Shown here: positions 1-7,210 of the stretch, piece by piece
Layout of the letters: every line of letters starts with the position of its first letter
Numbering within the stretch: position 1 is the first letter of the stretch
Origin: Hymenobacter nivis
Lineage (GTDB): Bacteria; Bacteroidota; Bacteroidia; Cytophagales; Hymenobacteraceae
Direction of reading: 5' to 3'
DNA length: 38,040 nucleotides
Assembly (NCBI RefSeq): GCF_006439025.1
Contig: NZ_RCYZ01000013.1
Location: forward strand, 46,338 to 84,377
Made by a program: the position numbers and the translations under genes
The notes under the pieces: generated by a model
Told to the model about the DNA's origin: nothing
What the model saw: the letters and a program-made list of their open reading frames with translations, nothing else
Databases searched by the model: none

Positions 1-6
1 TTAATG

Positions 7-51
7 TATCAATACTTTTTTTATCACAAAAGTATTGATACTTTTGTGATA
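7..51. promoter_or_regulatory. Overlapping inverted repeats near window start
   Basis: Two perfect 13-bp inverted repeats overlap. Positions 7-19 pair with 28-40 (half-site TATCAATACTTTT), and 22-34 pair with 39-51 (half-site TATCACAAAAGTA) around a 4-nt loop. The stretch is AT-rich inside GC-rich DNA and lies about 130 bp before the first gene. It could be an operator, a recombination site or a hairpin at a replicon junction. The sequence does not decide between these. Confidence 0.5.
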
Positions 52-179
52 CTCAGAAAGAGTGCCCTACTCCGTAGTAAGCTAAAGAGGCCAGCCGCTG
101 GTAACGACTGGCCTCCGATGTAGCACCTGTATCAGCAGGTACTACGGTTGGGTTATGGTCAACCCTATTCCAAAAATAC

Positions 180-638
180 ATGGCAAACCATGTAACCGGG
201 ACGAATACGCTCCTTGGCGTATCCCCAATCTCCCTAGGCGAGCTACGTCAGCACGACTTATTGCCCCTTATCGGCAACCCTCTTTTCAGCGAAGCGGAGC
301 AACTGCGGGCCAACCATTTCGTGCACGAAAGCGAGGATATCGCTCGCCTCACCCGCTGGGGCGCGAACGTCTTAACCAAAATAGCCCGTCGCCAAGCCAA
401 AGCGGCCCGCCAGCTCCGCGACCGCGCCACGCGCGCCGCGTTGCGTCAGTTGCCTTCTACCAGCTTCCGCAGCCCTCGTTCCCGCCCGTGCCAGCCGACC
501 TCGCGTTGGGTGCCCGGTGCTTTCTTCTCCGACGGGGCCGACCGCCGGGCTAGCATTTTCGACCGCCTAGTCGCCGCTCGTTTCCAGTCAGTGGACGCGT
601 TGCCGTTTGCTTCCCTACGCAGCGGTCAATCCCGATGA
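180..638 (+). CDS. Hypothetical protein, first gene of a coupled pair
   Basis: 152-residue open frame of unknown function. The N-terminal 90 residues look protein-like, with a predicted helical stretch rich in Arg, Ala and Gln around residues 60-95 (ARRQAKAARQLRDRATRAA). The C-terminal third is Arg/Ser-rich and low in complexity. Its stop codon overlaps the ATG of the next gene (ATGA), which supports translation of both as an operon. I recognise no domain. A plasmid-accessory protein is likely from context only. A competing frame from 155 is less convincing. Confidence 0.5.
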   Translation: MANHVTGTNTLLGVSPISLGELRQHDLLPLIGNPLFSEAEQLRANHFVHESEDIARLTRWGANVLTKIARRQAKAARQLRDRATRAALRQLPSTSFRSPRSRPCQPTSRWVPGAFFSDGADRRASIFDRLVAARFQSVDALPFASLRSGQSR

Positions 639-940
639 GCCACCGTCGCGACCTTAAGCTGCTGCGCCGCGCCCAGAAGCAGGCCAAGCGCCAACTGCGC
701 CAACTCGCCGCGTTGGAACTCACCGGGCTGACGGCCGTCACCCTCCACGCGCACACCCGGCAGGTAACGGTGGTGCTGGTCTCCGCCACGGGGGCCCCCT
801 TCACGGACGCGCTCCGGGAGGCGTTGCACGCGCGCCGCCAAGCCCTGCAGACCGAAGCCCAGCACCTGCTGCTCACCTGGCTGGAAGACGAGCAGTTGCG
901 CGACCGCCCCGCCCCGGCCGCCGGGTCTCCACGGCCCTAA
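635..940 (+). CDS. Small hypothetical protein, helix-rich
   Basis: 101 residues, unknown function. It starts with a basic helix (residues 3-30, with repeated Arg/Lys/Gln and Leu), followed by a beta-like stretch (TAVTLHAHTRQVTVVLVSA), then a second helix and a Pro-rich tail. The start ATG overlaps the upstream stop by 4 nt, so the two genes are probably translationally coupled. A basic helix plus a strand could suit nucleic-acid binding, but no family is recognised. Confidence 0.55.
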   Translation: MSHRRDLKLLRRAQKQAKRQLRQLAALELTGLTAVTLHAHTRQVTVVLVSATGAPFTDALREALHARRQALQTEAQHLLLTWLEDEQLRDRPAPAAGSPRP

Positions 941-1032
941 CGGCTGCCCAACCCCGGCGAACTCCTTGCCGCTGCGGATTACCCCGTGGCGAGCCCCCGT
1001 ATGCGCTCTCCCCTTTCTCTTATCGCTGCGTT

Positions 1033-1599
1033 ATGTTTTCCCCCACGGTTCCGCTCCTGCCCTACGCACAGGCCACGGCAACGCAACGGGCCCAGGCCCT
1101 GCATTACCTGCAAGCCCGCTTGCAGCACCACTTTCCGACCTTGCCCGAACGCGCCTTCGTCCGCGCGCTGGCCGAGTGCCGCCCGCCGCTGCTGCTCGCC
1201 GGGGCGCAGGTGGCGCTCGCCCGCCCCGACCTGACCCAATTGGTCCAATACCTGGGCCACGCCCCCGAATTGCCGGTGCTCGACCCGCCCCTCTTCGGCG
1301 GGCCGGCGCTGGCGTTGGCCCAGTACGTGTGGCAGACCAGTGAGCTTGCCGTGGGCGCGCTCACCGAGTTGGCCAGCGCGCCGTCCCCCCGGTGCGGCCC
1401 CCGCCTCGGGGCGCTGCTGCGGCGCACGGCCCGGCTCTGCCCGCTGGCCGAGCAGGTGGTGCAGGCCCAGCGCTGGGACTTGCCCGGCGGCCCCCCCCTG
1501 CCCCCGGGCGTCCCCGGCGGGGGGCCCGTGCCCGGGAGCCCGGCGGTCGAAGGCCTGCTGCAACGCCTCGTACCCGTAGCGGCCCCGCCAATCAGGTAG
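1033..1599 (+). CDS. Hypothetical protein
   Basis: 188-residue open frame in the same direction as the two genes before it, after a gap of about 90 nt. The N-terminal 140 residues are helical and Leu/Ala-rich. Residues about 150-170 are a Pro/Gly stretch (GGPPLPPGVPGGGPVPG). No signal peptide, membrane segment or known motif is visible. The frame is preferred over the antisense frames because it has regular codon use and an ATG. Alternative starts downstream are possible. Function unknown. Confidence 0.45.
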   Translation: MFSPTVPLLPYAQATATQRAQALHYLQARLQHHFPTLPERAFVRALAECRPPLLLAGAQVALARPDLTQLVQYLGHAPELPVLDPPLFGGPALALAQYVWQTSELAVGALTELASAPSPRCGPRLGALLRRTARLCPLAEQVVQAQRWDLPGGPPLPPGVPGGGPVPGSPAVEGLLQRLVPVAAPPIR

Positions 1600-1674
1600 C
1601 GCAGGGCAAGGGCAACGAGCCCTTGCCCGGTGGCCACGCCGACCGTTTTCGCCCTGCGCTCCCTCCTGGCCGTG

Positions 1675-2073
1675 CTAATCAATCTCGACGATGACGTCGT
1701 TGATGGCCGTGAGGCGTGCCACGGCCCGTGCCAAGCCGGCGGCCGTCCCGTCCAGTTCCACCGACACCAACAGCGGGTGCTTAACCGCGCGAATAGCTGC
1801 TTCGCCCAATTGCCGGGGGGTAGGCGGGGCGTTGGCCTCCGGTTGGACCGGGGCGGCCAGCTGCTGCGTGAGGTCCTGGTTGCGCAGCGCCTCCACGCTC
1901 ACGCCAAACACCTGCGCCAGCTTCGTCAAGGCTTCCAGTTTGGGCGTCGATTTGCCGTTCTCGTAGCGGCTAACGGTGTTGTAATCGGTCACGAGCTTAT
2001 CCCCGAGTTCGGACTGGGAGAGCTCCGCTCGACGTCGCAAAAAGCGCAGGTTTTTTGCAAAATACATGGCCAC
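1675..2073 (-). CDS. XRE/Cro-type HTH transcriptional regulator
   Basis: 132 residues. Residues about 6-62 form a typical Cro/CI helix-turn-helix: LRFLRRRAELSQSELGDKL, then the TDYNTVSRYENGKSTPKLE recognition region, then LTKLAQVFGVSVEAL. A Gln/Ala/Pro-rich linker follows. The last 40 residues form a separate small domain (about 95-132, ending NDVIVEID) of unknown role. The ATG at 2073 is followed by a second possible ATG two codons later. A perfect AT-rich palindrome about 40 bp upstream (2111-2125) suits autoregulation. The adjacent rightward gene encodes a small RHH protein, so the two may share control of this part of the plasmid. The target genes are inferred only. Confidence 0.85.
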   Translation of the reverse strand: MAMYFAKNLRFLRRRAELSQSELGDKLVTDYNTVSRYENGKSTPKLEALTKLAQVFGVSVEALRNQDLTQQLAAPVQPEANAPPTPRQLGEAAIRAVKHPLLVSVELDGTAAGLARAVARLTAINDVIVEID

Positions 2074-2110
2074 GCGGGAAATTGCGCAAAACTACCCGCC
2101 TGTAAATCCG

Positions 2111-2125
2111 TATTTTACTAAAATA
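2111..2125. promoter_or_regulatory. Palindrome, candidate operator of the XRE gene
   Basis: Perfect palindrome TATTTTA-C-TAAAATA, 38 bp upstream of the XRE start codon, inside an AT-rich island. A looser copy of the half-site (GTATTTTGCTAG) follows at about 2142. Placement and symmetry fit an autoregulatory site. Binding is inferred. Confidence 0.5.
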
Positions 2126-2165
2126 TGATGAATAAAAGCGCGTATTTTGCTAGTTTTAAATCATA

Positions 2166-2184
2166 TTGCTGCATATTGCAGCAA
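2166..2184. promoter_or_regulatory. Inverted repeat in the XRE/RHH intergenic region
   Basis: TTGCTGCA-TAT-TGCAGCAA, a perfect 8-bp inverted repeat with a 3-nt centre. It lies between the divergent XRE and RHH genes, in a 400-bp stretch (2074-2474) that holds no other gene I can support. A second operator is possible. Confidence 0.4.
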
Positions 2185-2474
2185 CTAATTCGGCTTCCCT
2201 TGTGGGCGCGCTCTCCTTCGGTTGTGGTGACGAAGGGCGCTTTTTGGCCGCGCCGCTGCACGCACGACTTCTTTACTTGTTCCCCGGCTTCTTGCGCTTA
2301 ATCCCTCTTCTGCGGCACTCACGTGCAGACCTGTCGAGCGACTACACGCCAACGGGCGACTGCAGGGCCGGGAGTTCTTGCCCCTGCCTGCTTTGCCCAA
2401 GCATTCGTACCCCAGGGGGGCGTGCCCACGCGGGCCGCACGACCCGCTTCCTTTTATTCCACCCCTTCGCTTGT

Positions 2475-2786
2475 ATGAGTTCCGCCAACAAAAGGCGCCC
2501 CGCCAGTACATTGCCGGCCCCCGCCCCCGCCCCCGCCCCTACCACTCCCACCAAAACCAAACCTGCTTCCCCAAAGCCAGCGAAGCAAACGGCAGCGGAG
2601 GAAAAGAAGGACAAAAAGCATCCTTTCACCTCCACCATTACCGAAGACAACAAGCGGCGACTCGCAAGGTACCAAGCGCACAAGCCCGGCGGGGCCCAGA
2701 CGACGGACGTGTTAAACCAAGCGTTGAAACGCTTCCTTGACGCCAATAAGCAATACGCAGGCGTTAGCCCGGGGGAGAAGCCGTAG
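2475..2786 (+). CDS. Small RHH-like DNA-binding protein
   Basis: 103 residues. The N-terminal 45 are a disordered basic Pro/Ala/Lys tail. The C-terminal 55 fit a ribbon-helix-helix fold: strand FTSTITED, helix NKRRLARYQAHK, then helix TTDVLNQALKRFLDAN. Such proteins act as plasmid regulators or as ParB-type partners of ParA. I chose the ATG at 2475 because the longer open frame from 2166 has Cys-rich, unlikely content and crosses the regulatory region. It has the same architecture (disordered tail, C-terminal RHH) as the protein encoded at 8296-8775. It lies directly before the remains of a Tn3 transposon. The role is inferred. Confidence 0.65.
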   Translation: MSSANKRRPASTLPAPAPAPAPTTPTKTKPASPKPAKQTAAEEKKDKKHPFTSTITEDNKRRLARYQAHKPGGAQTTDVLNQALKRFLDANKQYAGVSPGEKP

Positions 2787-2810
2787 CACCTCGGCCTTCT
2801 TATAGCAGCG

Positions 2811-2848
2811 GGGGAATGATGGTAGCGGAGGGATAAGAATACATTAAG
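2811..2848 (+). repeat. Tn3-family terminal inverted repeat (element 1)
   Basis: A 38-bp sequence that begins GGGG and ends TTAAG, the shape of Tn3-family ends. The outer end is at 2811. The tnpA remnant stop codon (2844-2846, minus strand) lies inside it, as is usual where tnpA runs into the transposon end. Confidence 0.7.
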
Positions 2849-3170
2849 CCGTTTCCAGCGGCTTTTGCAAGCGGCGTAGTCCGTTGGGCGGTACTTCCAC
2901 CTGGCTGGGAAAGGTGTACTTGCCCAAGCGGTTGGTATGCCCGTAGCGGGCGGGCGAGAGCCAAGTCTTCGTCGCGCACCTCCATGCCTTCGGCCCGTAA
3001 CGTTTGCACCACCTGTTGCAGGTAGACCGTATTTTAGAGTACCACCAGGTGGGTGACCAGGTGCAGGGCACCCACGACCTCCTGCTGGGCTTCTTCCTGT
3101 TTGCAGCGGCTGAGCCCGTCGCCGCCAAACCAAGGAAGACCCCCAGCGCGTGCAGCCGCTCGCCCTTGTT
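2844..3170 (-). pseudogene. tnpA: Tn3-family transposase, C-terminal remnant (element 1)
   Basis: The minus strand encodes about the last 105 residues of a Tn3 TnpA, with damage. From the 5' side: NKGERLHALGVF, GGDGLSRCKQEEAQQ, GALHLVTHLVVL, a stop where Trp is expected, NTVYLQQVVQTLRAEGMEV, then a frameshift near 2955 and LSPARYGHTNRLGKYTF to the end. These match the conserved TnpA C-terminus (NKGE, LVTNxVVLWNTxYL, LSPxxxxHIxxxGxY). The rest is missing because the end of a second Tn3 element begins exactly at 3171. It cannot make an active transposase. Confidence 0.8.
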
Positions 3171-3211
3171 GGGGTTGCGCTACCCCTAACTGGACAAAGA
3201 ATTACGGTAAG
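3171..3211 (+). repeat. Tn3-family terminal inverted repeat (element 2)
   Basis: A 41-bp sequence from GGGGTTGCGCTAC to AATTACGGTAAG. Its last 12 bases are identical to the inner end of the right inverted repeat at 28964-29001. The outer end abuts the broken tnpA of element 1, so element 2 was inserted into element 1. Confidence 0.6.
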
Positions 3212-3335
3212 GGCCTCAGGGGTCGCAGGCCATTAACTAGCACGTCGGTTGGTAGCTGGAAGGAATAGCGGCCCAGACGGTTCAAATGGGCAAAACGAGC
3301 GGGTGAGAGCTAGGCCAGGTGTTCGGGCAGTGCCG
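3202..3335 (-). pseudogene. tnpA: Tn3-family transposase, C-terminal remnant (element 2)
   Basis: Minus-strand reading gives LPEHLA, a stop, then LSPARFAHLNRLGRYSFQL and PTDVLVNGLRPLRPLP before a stop inside the inverted repeat. This is the same TnpA C-terminal block as element 1 (LSPAR, H-NRLG-Y-F, NGLRPLR) but clearly a different transposase. Only about 45 residues remain. Similarity ends near 3335, where DNA related to the 21.3-kb module begins. Confidence 0.75.
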
Positions 3336-3341
3336 GTGGCC

Positions 3342-3370
3342 CCCCCGCTTGCTGGCGCAGCAAGCGGGGG
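3342..3370. repeat. Perfect GC-rich hairpin
   Basis: A 12-bp perfect stem (CCCCCGCTTGCT with its complement) around a 5-nt loop GGCGC. It lies within the remnant of the divergent gene next to the small gene at 3438. No T-tract follows, so it is not a clear terminator. Confidence 0.5.
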
Positions 3371-3402
3371 TGGTTGGGTTTGCGGACGGGCAGTTCTTCC
3401 CT
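3352..3402 (-). pseudogene. Start-less remnant of the 20761-21330-type gene
   Basis: This stretch is collinear with 21280-21330: exactly 57 bases separate the shared CTGGCGCAG from the shared CCC before the AT-rich spacer in both copies. The minus-strand reading retains KPN and LRQQAG, compared with NKP and LRQQARAG in the intact gene. The start codon is AGG instead of ATG. It shows that the divergent pair at 21 kb was once duplicated here and then cut by Tn3 element 2. Confidence 0.55.
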
Positions 3403-3437
3403 GTGCCCAAATAAAACGCGCGCGGTAATTCGGCCCG

Positions 3438-3689
3438 GTGACGCTTAATGCCTTCGACCAGCTGCCCTACGGGCTCCAATTGGCTACCGTCTTCGAAACG
3501 GGCACCTACCTGGCCCGGCGCTGGGAAGAAGAAGACGGCGTGAACTTGTACCACCTGCCAGGCGGCTTCTTTGTAGAACTGTACTACGACACGCTGGCCG
3601 AGGAGCTGGTGCGGCTGCGCAGCTTTAGCAGCACGGAGCCGCTGGAGGATTATGCTGCTTCGGTGCGGTTGCCAGAAGGTTGGACGTAA
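3438..3689 (+). CDS. Small hypothetical protein, three-copy family (copy 1)
   Basis: 83 residues, unknown family. It is very similar to the 82-residue protein at 21369: both share GTYLARRWEEEDGVNLYH, GFFVELYYDT and DYAASVRLP. A broken third copy lies at 26781. This copy starts with GTG where copy 2 has ATG (GTGACGCT versus ATGACGCT), and the upstream AT-rich spacer is also conserved. Conserved Trp, acidic and Tyr residues suggest a small compact soluble fold. No signal peptide or membrane segment is visible. Conservation of the reading frame across two diverged copies argues that it is translated. Confidence 0.75.
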   Translation: MTLNAFDQLPYGLQLATVFETGTYLARRWEEEDGVNLYHLPGGFFVELYYDTLAEELVRLRSFSSTEPLEDYAASVRLPEGWT

Positions 3690-3743
3690 AAAATAATGGG
3701 AGTACTCCAATCAAAGGGAAGCACTCACCACGGGGCGCTGGCA

Positions 3744-5480
3744 TTAACCTCCGATGCCAAAGTCCTTGCTTTTCGTCGGTTCTTGCTCGCGCTCCTGACT
3801 TTTCTGCCGAGGTAGGGCTTGCCACTGCTCTCGTTGGCTTTGGTGGGTGGCGTGTTCGTACACCTGGCTGCCACCTGCTCGTACTTTATCAAAGTAGCGG
3901 CTGACCTGAGGGGCAAAATCGGCGTCATACTTCACGTACACCGCTACCAGCTCATCCGTACGATTGGGCACGCCCTGTATGCGTAAGTCAGCTGCCCACG
4001 ACGAACTCCCCACCCGCAAAGTCACTAACACGTTGTCAACCTTTTCTTTCGGCACTACCAGGCAAGCCGCCAAGTCGCCTGGGCCGATTTTCCATTTGTA
4101 AATACCAAACGCTTGGTCCATCAAGGACAACTCGTGCGTGGCCACCTTTTGCCGGGCCTGCTCGATCTTCCGCGCCTCTGCTTGCTTCTCCTCTGCCAGC
4201 AGTTGTTCCCGGAACGCACGCCTGGCTTGCAGCTGCTCTTCGACCTGTTCGCTTATTTTCCGGTCGTTGGGTCGTACTTCAGAATAGATAAATTCGAAGC
4301 CGTGCTTGGGGTGGCGCACTTGATTAGGGTTATCCTCGGTAGGGTTTCTAAACCTAAATCCTTGTTTTTCAAGACCTTTATAATAACTTTTACCATCCTC
4401 GTAGGTTCCGCTGACTAGGTGTGCTTCAAATTTCTTCTTGGTATCCAACCGGTCTCCCTCACGCAGCTCGGTTCCGAGTTGCAGTATACTTCGTGGAATA
4501 TCCTTCCCATTAGCAAGATTGACCGCCAGTTTGGTTACCTCCTTTTTAAGCTCGGTCAGCTCCTTGTAATGAGCATTTTTTAACCCCTCCGACACGTTCA
4601 ACTGCCTCTTGAGCGCTTCTGCCTCCTCCCGGAATCCCGCGTTAGCGATGGCGGCTTGGGCAGCCTCCTGGATGCGTTTATTGGCTTGTTCAGTGCGCTT
4701 GTTGGCCTCCTGCACCTGGCGCACGAGTTCGGCATTGACGCGTTTTTGCTCATTGGCCCGCCATGCATCAGCCCCAATGCCGAACGCGGGCACTTTGCCT
4801 AGCTCCACCTCCCGTGCCAGTGTTGTGGTCACTGGGGTTGCCAACTCTTTCAGCTCGGCTGTAGCCTTATCCTGGCGACCGTACATCTGCTTCATGTCCA
4901 GGTGCTGCCGCCTAGACCCCTTCACGCCCCTCTCCAATCCATGTGTGGCCATTGCCTTGGCGTAATCAGTTTGCAGCTGGGTCAGGCTCGTGCGATTGAA
5001 TAACGTGTCAGCAGAGAGTCGTCCCTTCTCTGTGAGGGGAATGACCACCGCATGAATGTGCGGCGTTGTTTCGTCTTGGTGCAGCGTGAACGAGACGACA
5101 TTCTTAGCCCCGTACCTGTTCTTTAAAAAATCTAAATTATCCGTCACCCACTTGCTCCCACGCACGTCCTCGGCCTGCCCGCCTTCGCCCCGTTTGAACC
5201 AATCCGGCGAGGCCGTCAAAACGACTTCCACGGCGTGCACTTGGTCATCGCGCACCTTTCGAGGCTTCCCTCTCGCGGTCTTGGCAATGCCTTCTGCAAT
5301 ACGCTCATTGGCCAGCGTCCAGTAGTCGCGTTGGCTTGTGTTCACCAATTCCTGATTCAGTGCGGTTGTTAATTCAGGGTCGGCGTTGGGCGTGTTCATC
5401 AGCCGGTAGTTGTGCTTGGTTTTGCCTTGAGCTGCGCTCTGGGTTTTGATTTTTGCAACGCGAATGATGACTTGAGGCAT
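3744..5480 (-). CDS. mobV: MobV-family relaxase (Pre/Mob)
   Basis: 578 residues, longer than many MobV proteins. A MobV relaxase nicks one strand at oriT and pilots it during conjugative mobilisation. The N-terminal relaxase domain shows motif I with KHNYR (His23, the position of the MobM nucleophile), a motif-II-like EVVLTASPDWF at about 85-95, and motif III HQDETTPHIH at 134-143, the metal-binding histidines. A long charged, coiled-coil-like region follows (about 220-330). The extended C-terminus is less conserved. I chose the ATG at 5480 (MPQVIIRVAKIK), which fits MobV N-termini better than the earlier in-frame start at 5564, since that one would run through the oriT hairpins. The nick motif lies about 85 bp upstream. 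No type IV secretion genes are seen, so transfer would need helper functions. Confidence 0.9.
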   Translation of the reverse strand: MPQVIIRVAKIKTQSAAQGKTKHNYRLMNTPNADPELTTALNQELVNTSQRDYWTLANERIAEGIAKTARGKPRKVRDDQVHAVEVVLTASPDWFKRGEGGQAEDVRGSKWVTDNLDFLKNRYGAKNVVSFTLHQDETTPHIHAVVIPLTEKGRLSADTLFNRTSLTQLQTDYAKAMATHGLERGVKGSRRQHLDMKQMYGRQDKATAELKELATPVTTTLAREVELGKVPAFGIGADAWRANEQKRVNAELVRQVQEANKRTEQANKRIQEAAQAAIANAGFREEAEALKRQLNVSEGLKNAHYKELTELKKEVTKLAVNLANGKDIPRSILQLGTELREGDRLDTKKKFEAHLVSGTYEDGKSYYKGLEKQGFRFRNPTEDNPNQVRHPKHGFEFIYSEVRPNDRKISEQVEEQLQARRAFREQLLAEEKQAEARKIEQARQKVATHELSLMDQAFGIYKWKIGPGDLAACLVVPKEKVDNVLVTLRVGSSSWAADLRIQGVPNRTDELVAVYVKYDADFAPQVSRYFDKVRAGGSQVYEHATHQSQREQWQALPRQKSQEREQEPTKSKDFGIGG

Positions 5481-5527
5481 GGGGTATGAAAAAGGCAGTG
5501 GGGAAGTATAAGCCCCGCAGGGCGCAC

Positions 5528-5577
5528 GGCGAAACGATGGGGCACAGCCCTGTCGTTTCGCCATAGTGTGTTATGGC
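5528..5577 (+). other. oriT: oriT with MobV-type nick site
   Basis: The plus strand carries TAGTGTG/TTA at 5564-5573, identical to the nick sequence known for MobM of pMV158. The predicted cut is between 5570 and 5571. It sits in the loop region of a 6-bp repeat (GCCATA 5560-5565, TATGGC 5572-5577). A 10-bp perfect stem is adjacent (GGCGAAACGA 5528-5537, TCGTTTCGCC 5553-5562). It lies just upstream of the relaxase gene. Note that the motif is on the strand opposite to the mob coding strand. Confidence 0.8.
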
Positions 5578-6587
5578 AAAACTACGTCCAGGATATTCTC
5601 ACGAAACCCTTGCTCAACCACAAGCTACAACTCTTTTTTCCCCACTGCCTAATAATCCCTTTTAGTTGCCCTTAGACGCCTCATCCAGATGATCAAGTAG
5701 CTGGCTTCACTCTTCGTTGCTCAATTCCTCCACTGGATAACTAACTAGCATTCTACCTTGAATTCTTACTCCACTTAACGGCACTTACTACCAAACCACC
5801 TCATTTGAACGGACTTTACTTGATTGTCCCGGTCCCCTCTTTGTGTAATAATCTCAAGTGTTCTTTTCGCGCTAAACTTTTTCTTCTTGCCCTAACCCGG
5901 TAGTAAACCAATCAAATACTATTCATTCAACACACTACAGAAAAAACAGCTATCGCGACCGTCAGCCAATCAGCACTACCTAAAATATAATACAATTTTT
6001 TATCCTTCCGAATGCGCTGTTTGATGAAATACCCAACCCAATAACGGGTTGTCTCAACGCCTTCCGTGTCCATCGATTTCACCTACTTTCTTCTGCCAAT
6101 GGTGCTGGAGTATCAGGTAATGGCTTGGTACCTTACCCTGTTTCTGCGCGCCCTGCTCTGACTTCGCTTGCCCCTCGTTAACGCCCTTCGTCCTACCGAT
6201 TCTGAAGACGCTGGTTTATTCAGCAAAGGATGCCTGCAACTTGGTTCTAGCCTAATCAATCCCATTCGGCGTGTCTGGGCAGTCAGGTCGACCTCCGCAC
6301 TGCGTCCCCAGGTTTTATAAGAATCTTGCGGTCTGGCAAATCATGGATTCAACTACCACATTTTGTCCGTGAAACGCCACTGAGGGAAAGTACTACAGAA
6401 CACCTTTTCACGTAACATTCTGTTAATTAATCACTTACAACATAAACGCTAACAGCCAGTCAACGTGCTGATTAGCGTAGCATTTGTACAGGAAATATTT
6501 GCACTGCTATTCAGATCACATTATATGTTTGATAAACAGTGATTTAAGAATAAAATCTACTGTTTAACCAATCGTGTCTCACTTATA
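5578..6587. other. About 1 kb without supported genes
   Basis: No open frame over 60 residues on either strand. Composition is mixed to AT-rich. The only clear structure is an imperfect hairpin at 6446-6478 (ACGCTAACAGC with GCTGATTAGCGT). A frame around 6020-6300 with several stops might be a decayed gene, but I could not identify it. The stretch could hold replication or copy-control signals, or be dead sequence between oriT and the origin. Confidence 0.5.
6446..6478. repeat. Imperfect hairpin upstream of the origin
   Basis: ACGCTAACAGC (6446-6456) pairs with GCTGATTAGCGT (6467-6478) with one unpaired base and a 10-nt loop. It could be part of an antisense RNA, an origin structure or a terminator. 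No T-tract is adjacent. Confidence 0.35.
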
Positions 6588-7147
6588 GAATGTGGTTTTT
6601 GTACGGTCACAAATGATTTGGCTTATAAAAAGTGAGTTTTTGTAGCTGCAGATGAACAAGAAAAGGTAAATCCGTTGTCTTTTTATAATAAATTTTATGA
6701 CTAATCTAATAAAATTAGCTTCGTTTGCCTATGTTTTTCATGGTGTGCGTGGATAGTCGCAAAACTTATAAAAAGTGGTTTTAACTTAATTATATTAAAT
6801 TAAATATTGATAAAGTGCAATCACCTTTTGCGTTTGCTTATTTAGCGTCGGTTTGTTGTTTTTTGTTTGTTATCGATGCTTGCTTAAAACCACTACCCTT
6901 TAGAAGCTTTTCCTTGAGCGCGAACAACAAGCTTGTGATTACTTGTTTTTACTTGTCTATTTGTAGGGCTTGCAACGCATTGATAATCAAAAGTATACGT
7001 AGGTATAAAACCACTTTTTATAAGCTAAAAACCACTTTTTATACTTTGAAAACCACTTTTTATAAGCTAAAAACCACGCCTTATAACTCAATCCCTCACG
7101 TTTTATAAGCTAAAAACCACTACTAACTATCACTGTGGTTTTTTGTA
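6588..7147. other. oriV: Iteron-type replication origin (oriV)
   Basis: AT-rich region directly before rep. Four direct repeats of about 20 bp (AAAACCACTTTTTATAAGCT and variants) begin at 7007, 7028, 7049 and 7070, a spacing of exactly 21 bp. Two weaker units follow at 7092 and 7113. Two inverted copies lie at 6620-6640 and 6763-6782, with the most AT-rich part between them and the array. A further sequence TGTGGTTTTTGTAC occurs at 6591-6604 and, with one extra T, at 7134-7147. Two-turn phasing of iterons beside a Rep_3 gene is the standard arrangement for iteron plasmids. Unwinding within the AT-rich stretch is inferred. Confidence 0.85.
7007..7132 (+). repeat. Six iterons in 21-bp phase
   Basis: Units start at 7007, 7028, 7049, 7070, 7092 and 7113. 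Units 1 and 3 are identical over 20 bp. Unit 2 differs only at its 3' end. Unit 4 keeps AAAACCAC and CTTATAA. Units 5 and 6 each keep one half. They are the likely Rep binding sites. Confidence 0.85.
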
Positions 7148-7158
7148 CTCTTTCTGTC

Positions 7159-7166
7159 TATCTTTG
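7159..7166 (+). promoter_or_regulatory. -7 box for rep
   Basis: TATCTTTG matches the Bacteroidota -7 consensus TAnnTTTG, 44 bp before the rep start codon and directly after the iterons. Rep bound to the last units could therefore repress its own gene. No good -33 TTG at normal spacing is seen. Confidence 0.55.
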
Positions 7167-7210
7167 CTCCACTTCCCTACCACTTCTGCCTGTTTACAAA
7201 GCCTGCCTCC

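Noticed and set aside
2166..2474. N-terminal extension of the RHH gene to 2166
   Set aside because: The extension is Cys/Pro/Arg-rich, overlaps the palindromic control region, and the protein-like part starts at the ATG at 2475.
5481..5564. Relaxase start at 5564
   Set aside because: It would place the oriT hairpins inside the gene and add a non-MobV leader. The ATG at 5480 gives His23 at the expected position.
6020..6300. Decayed transposase gene in the oriT-oriV gap
   Set aside because: One frame shows a hydrophobic helical stretch, but it is broken by stops and I could not match it to a family with confidence.
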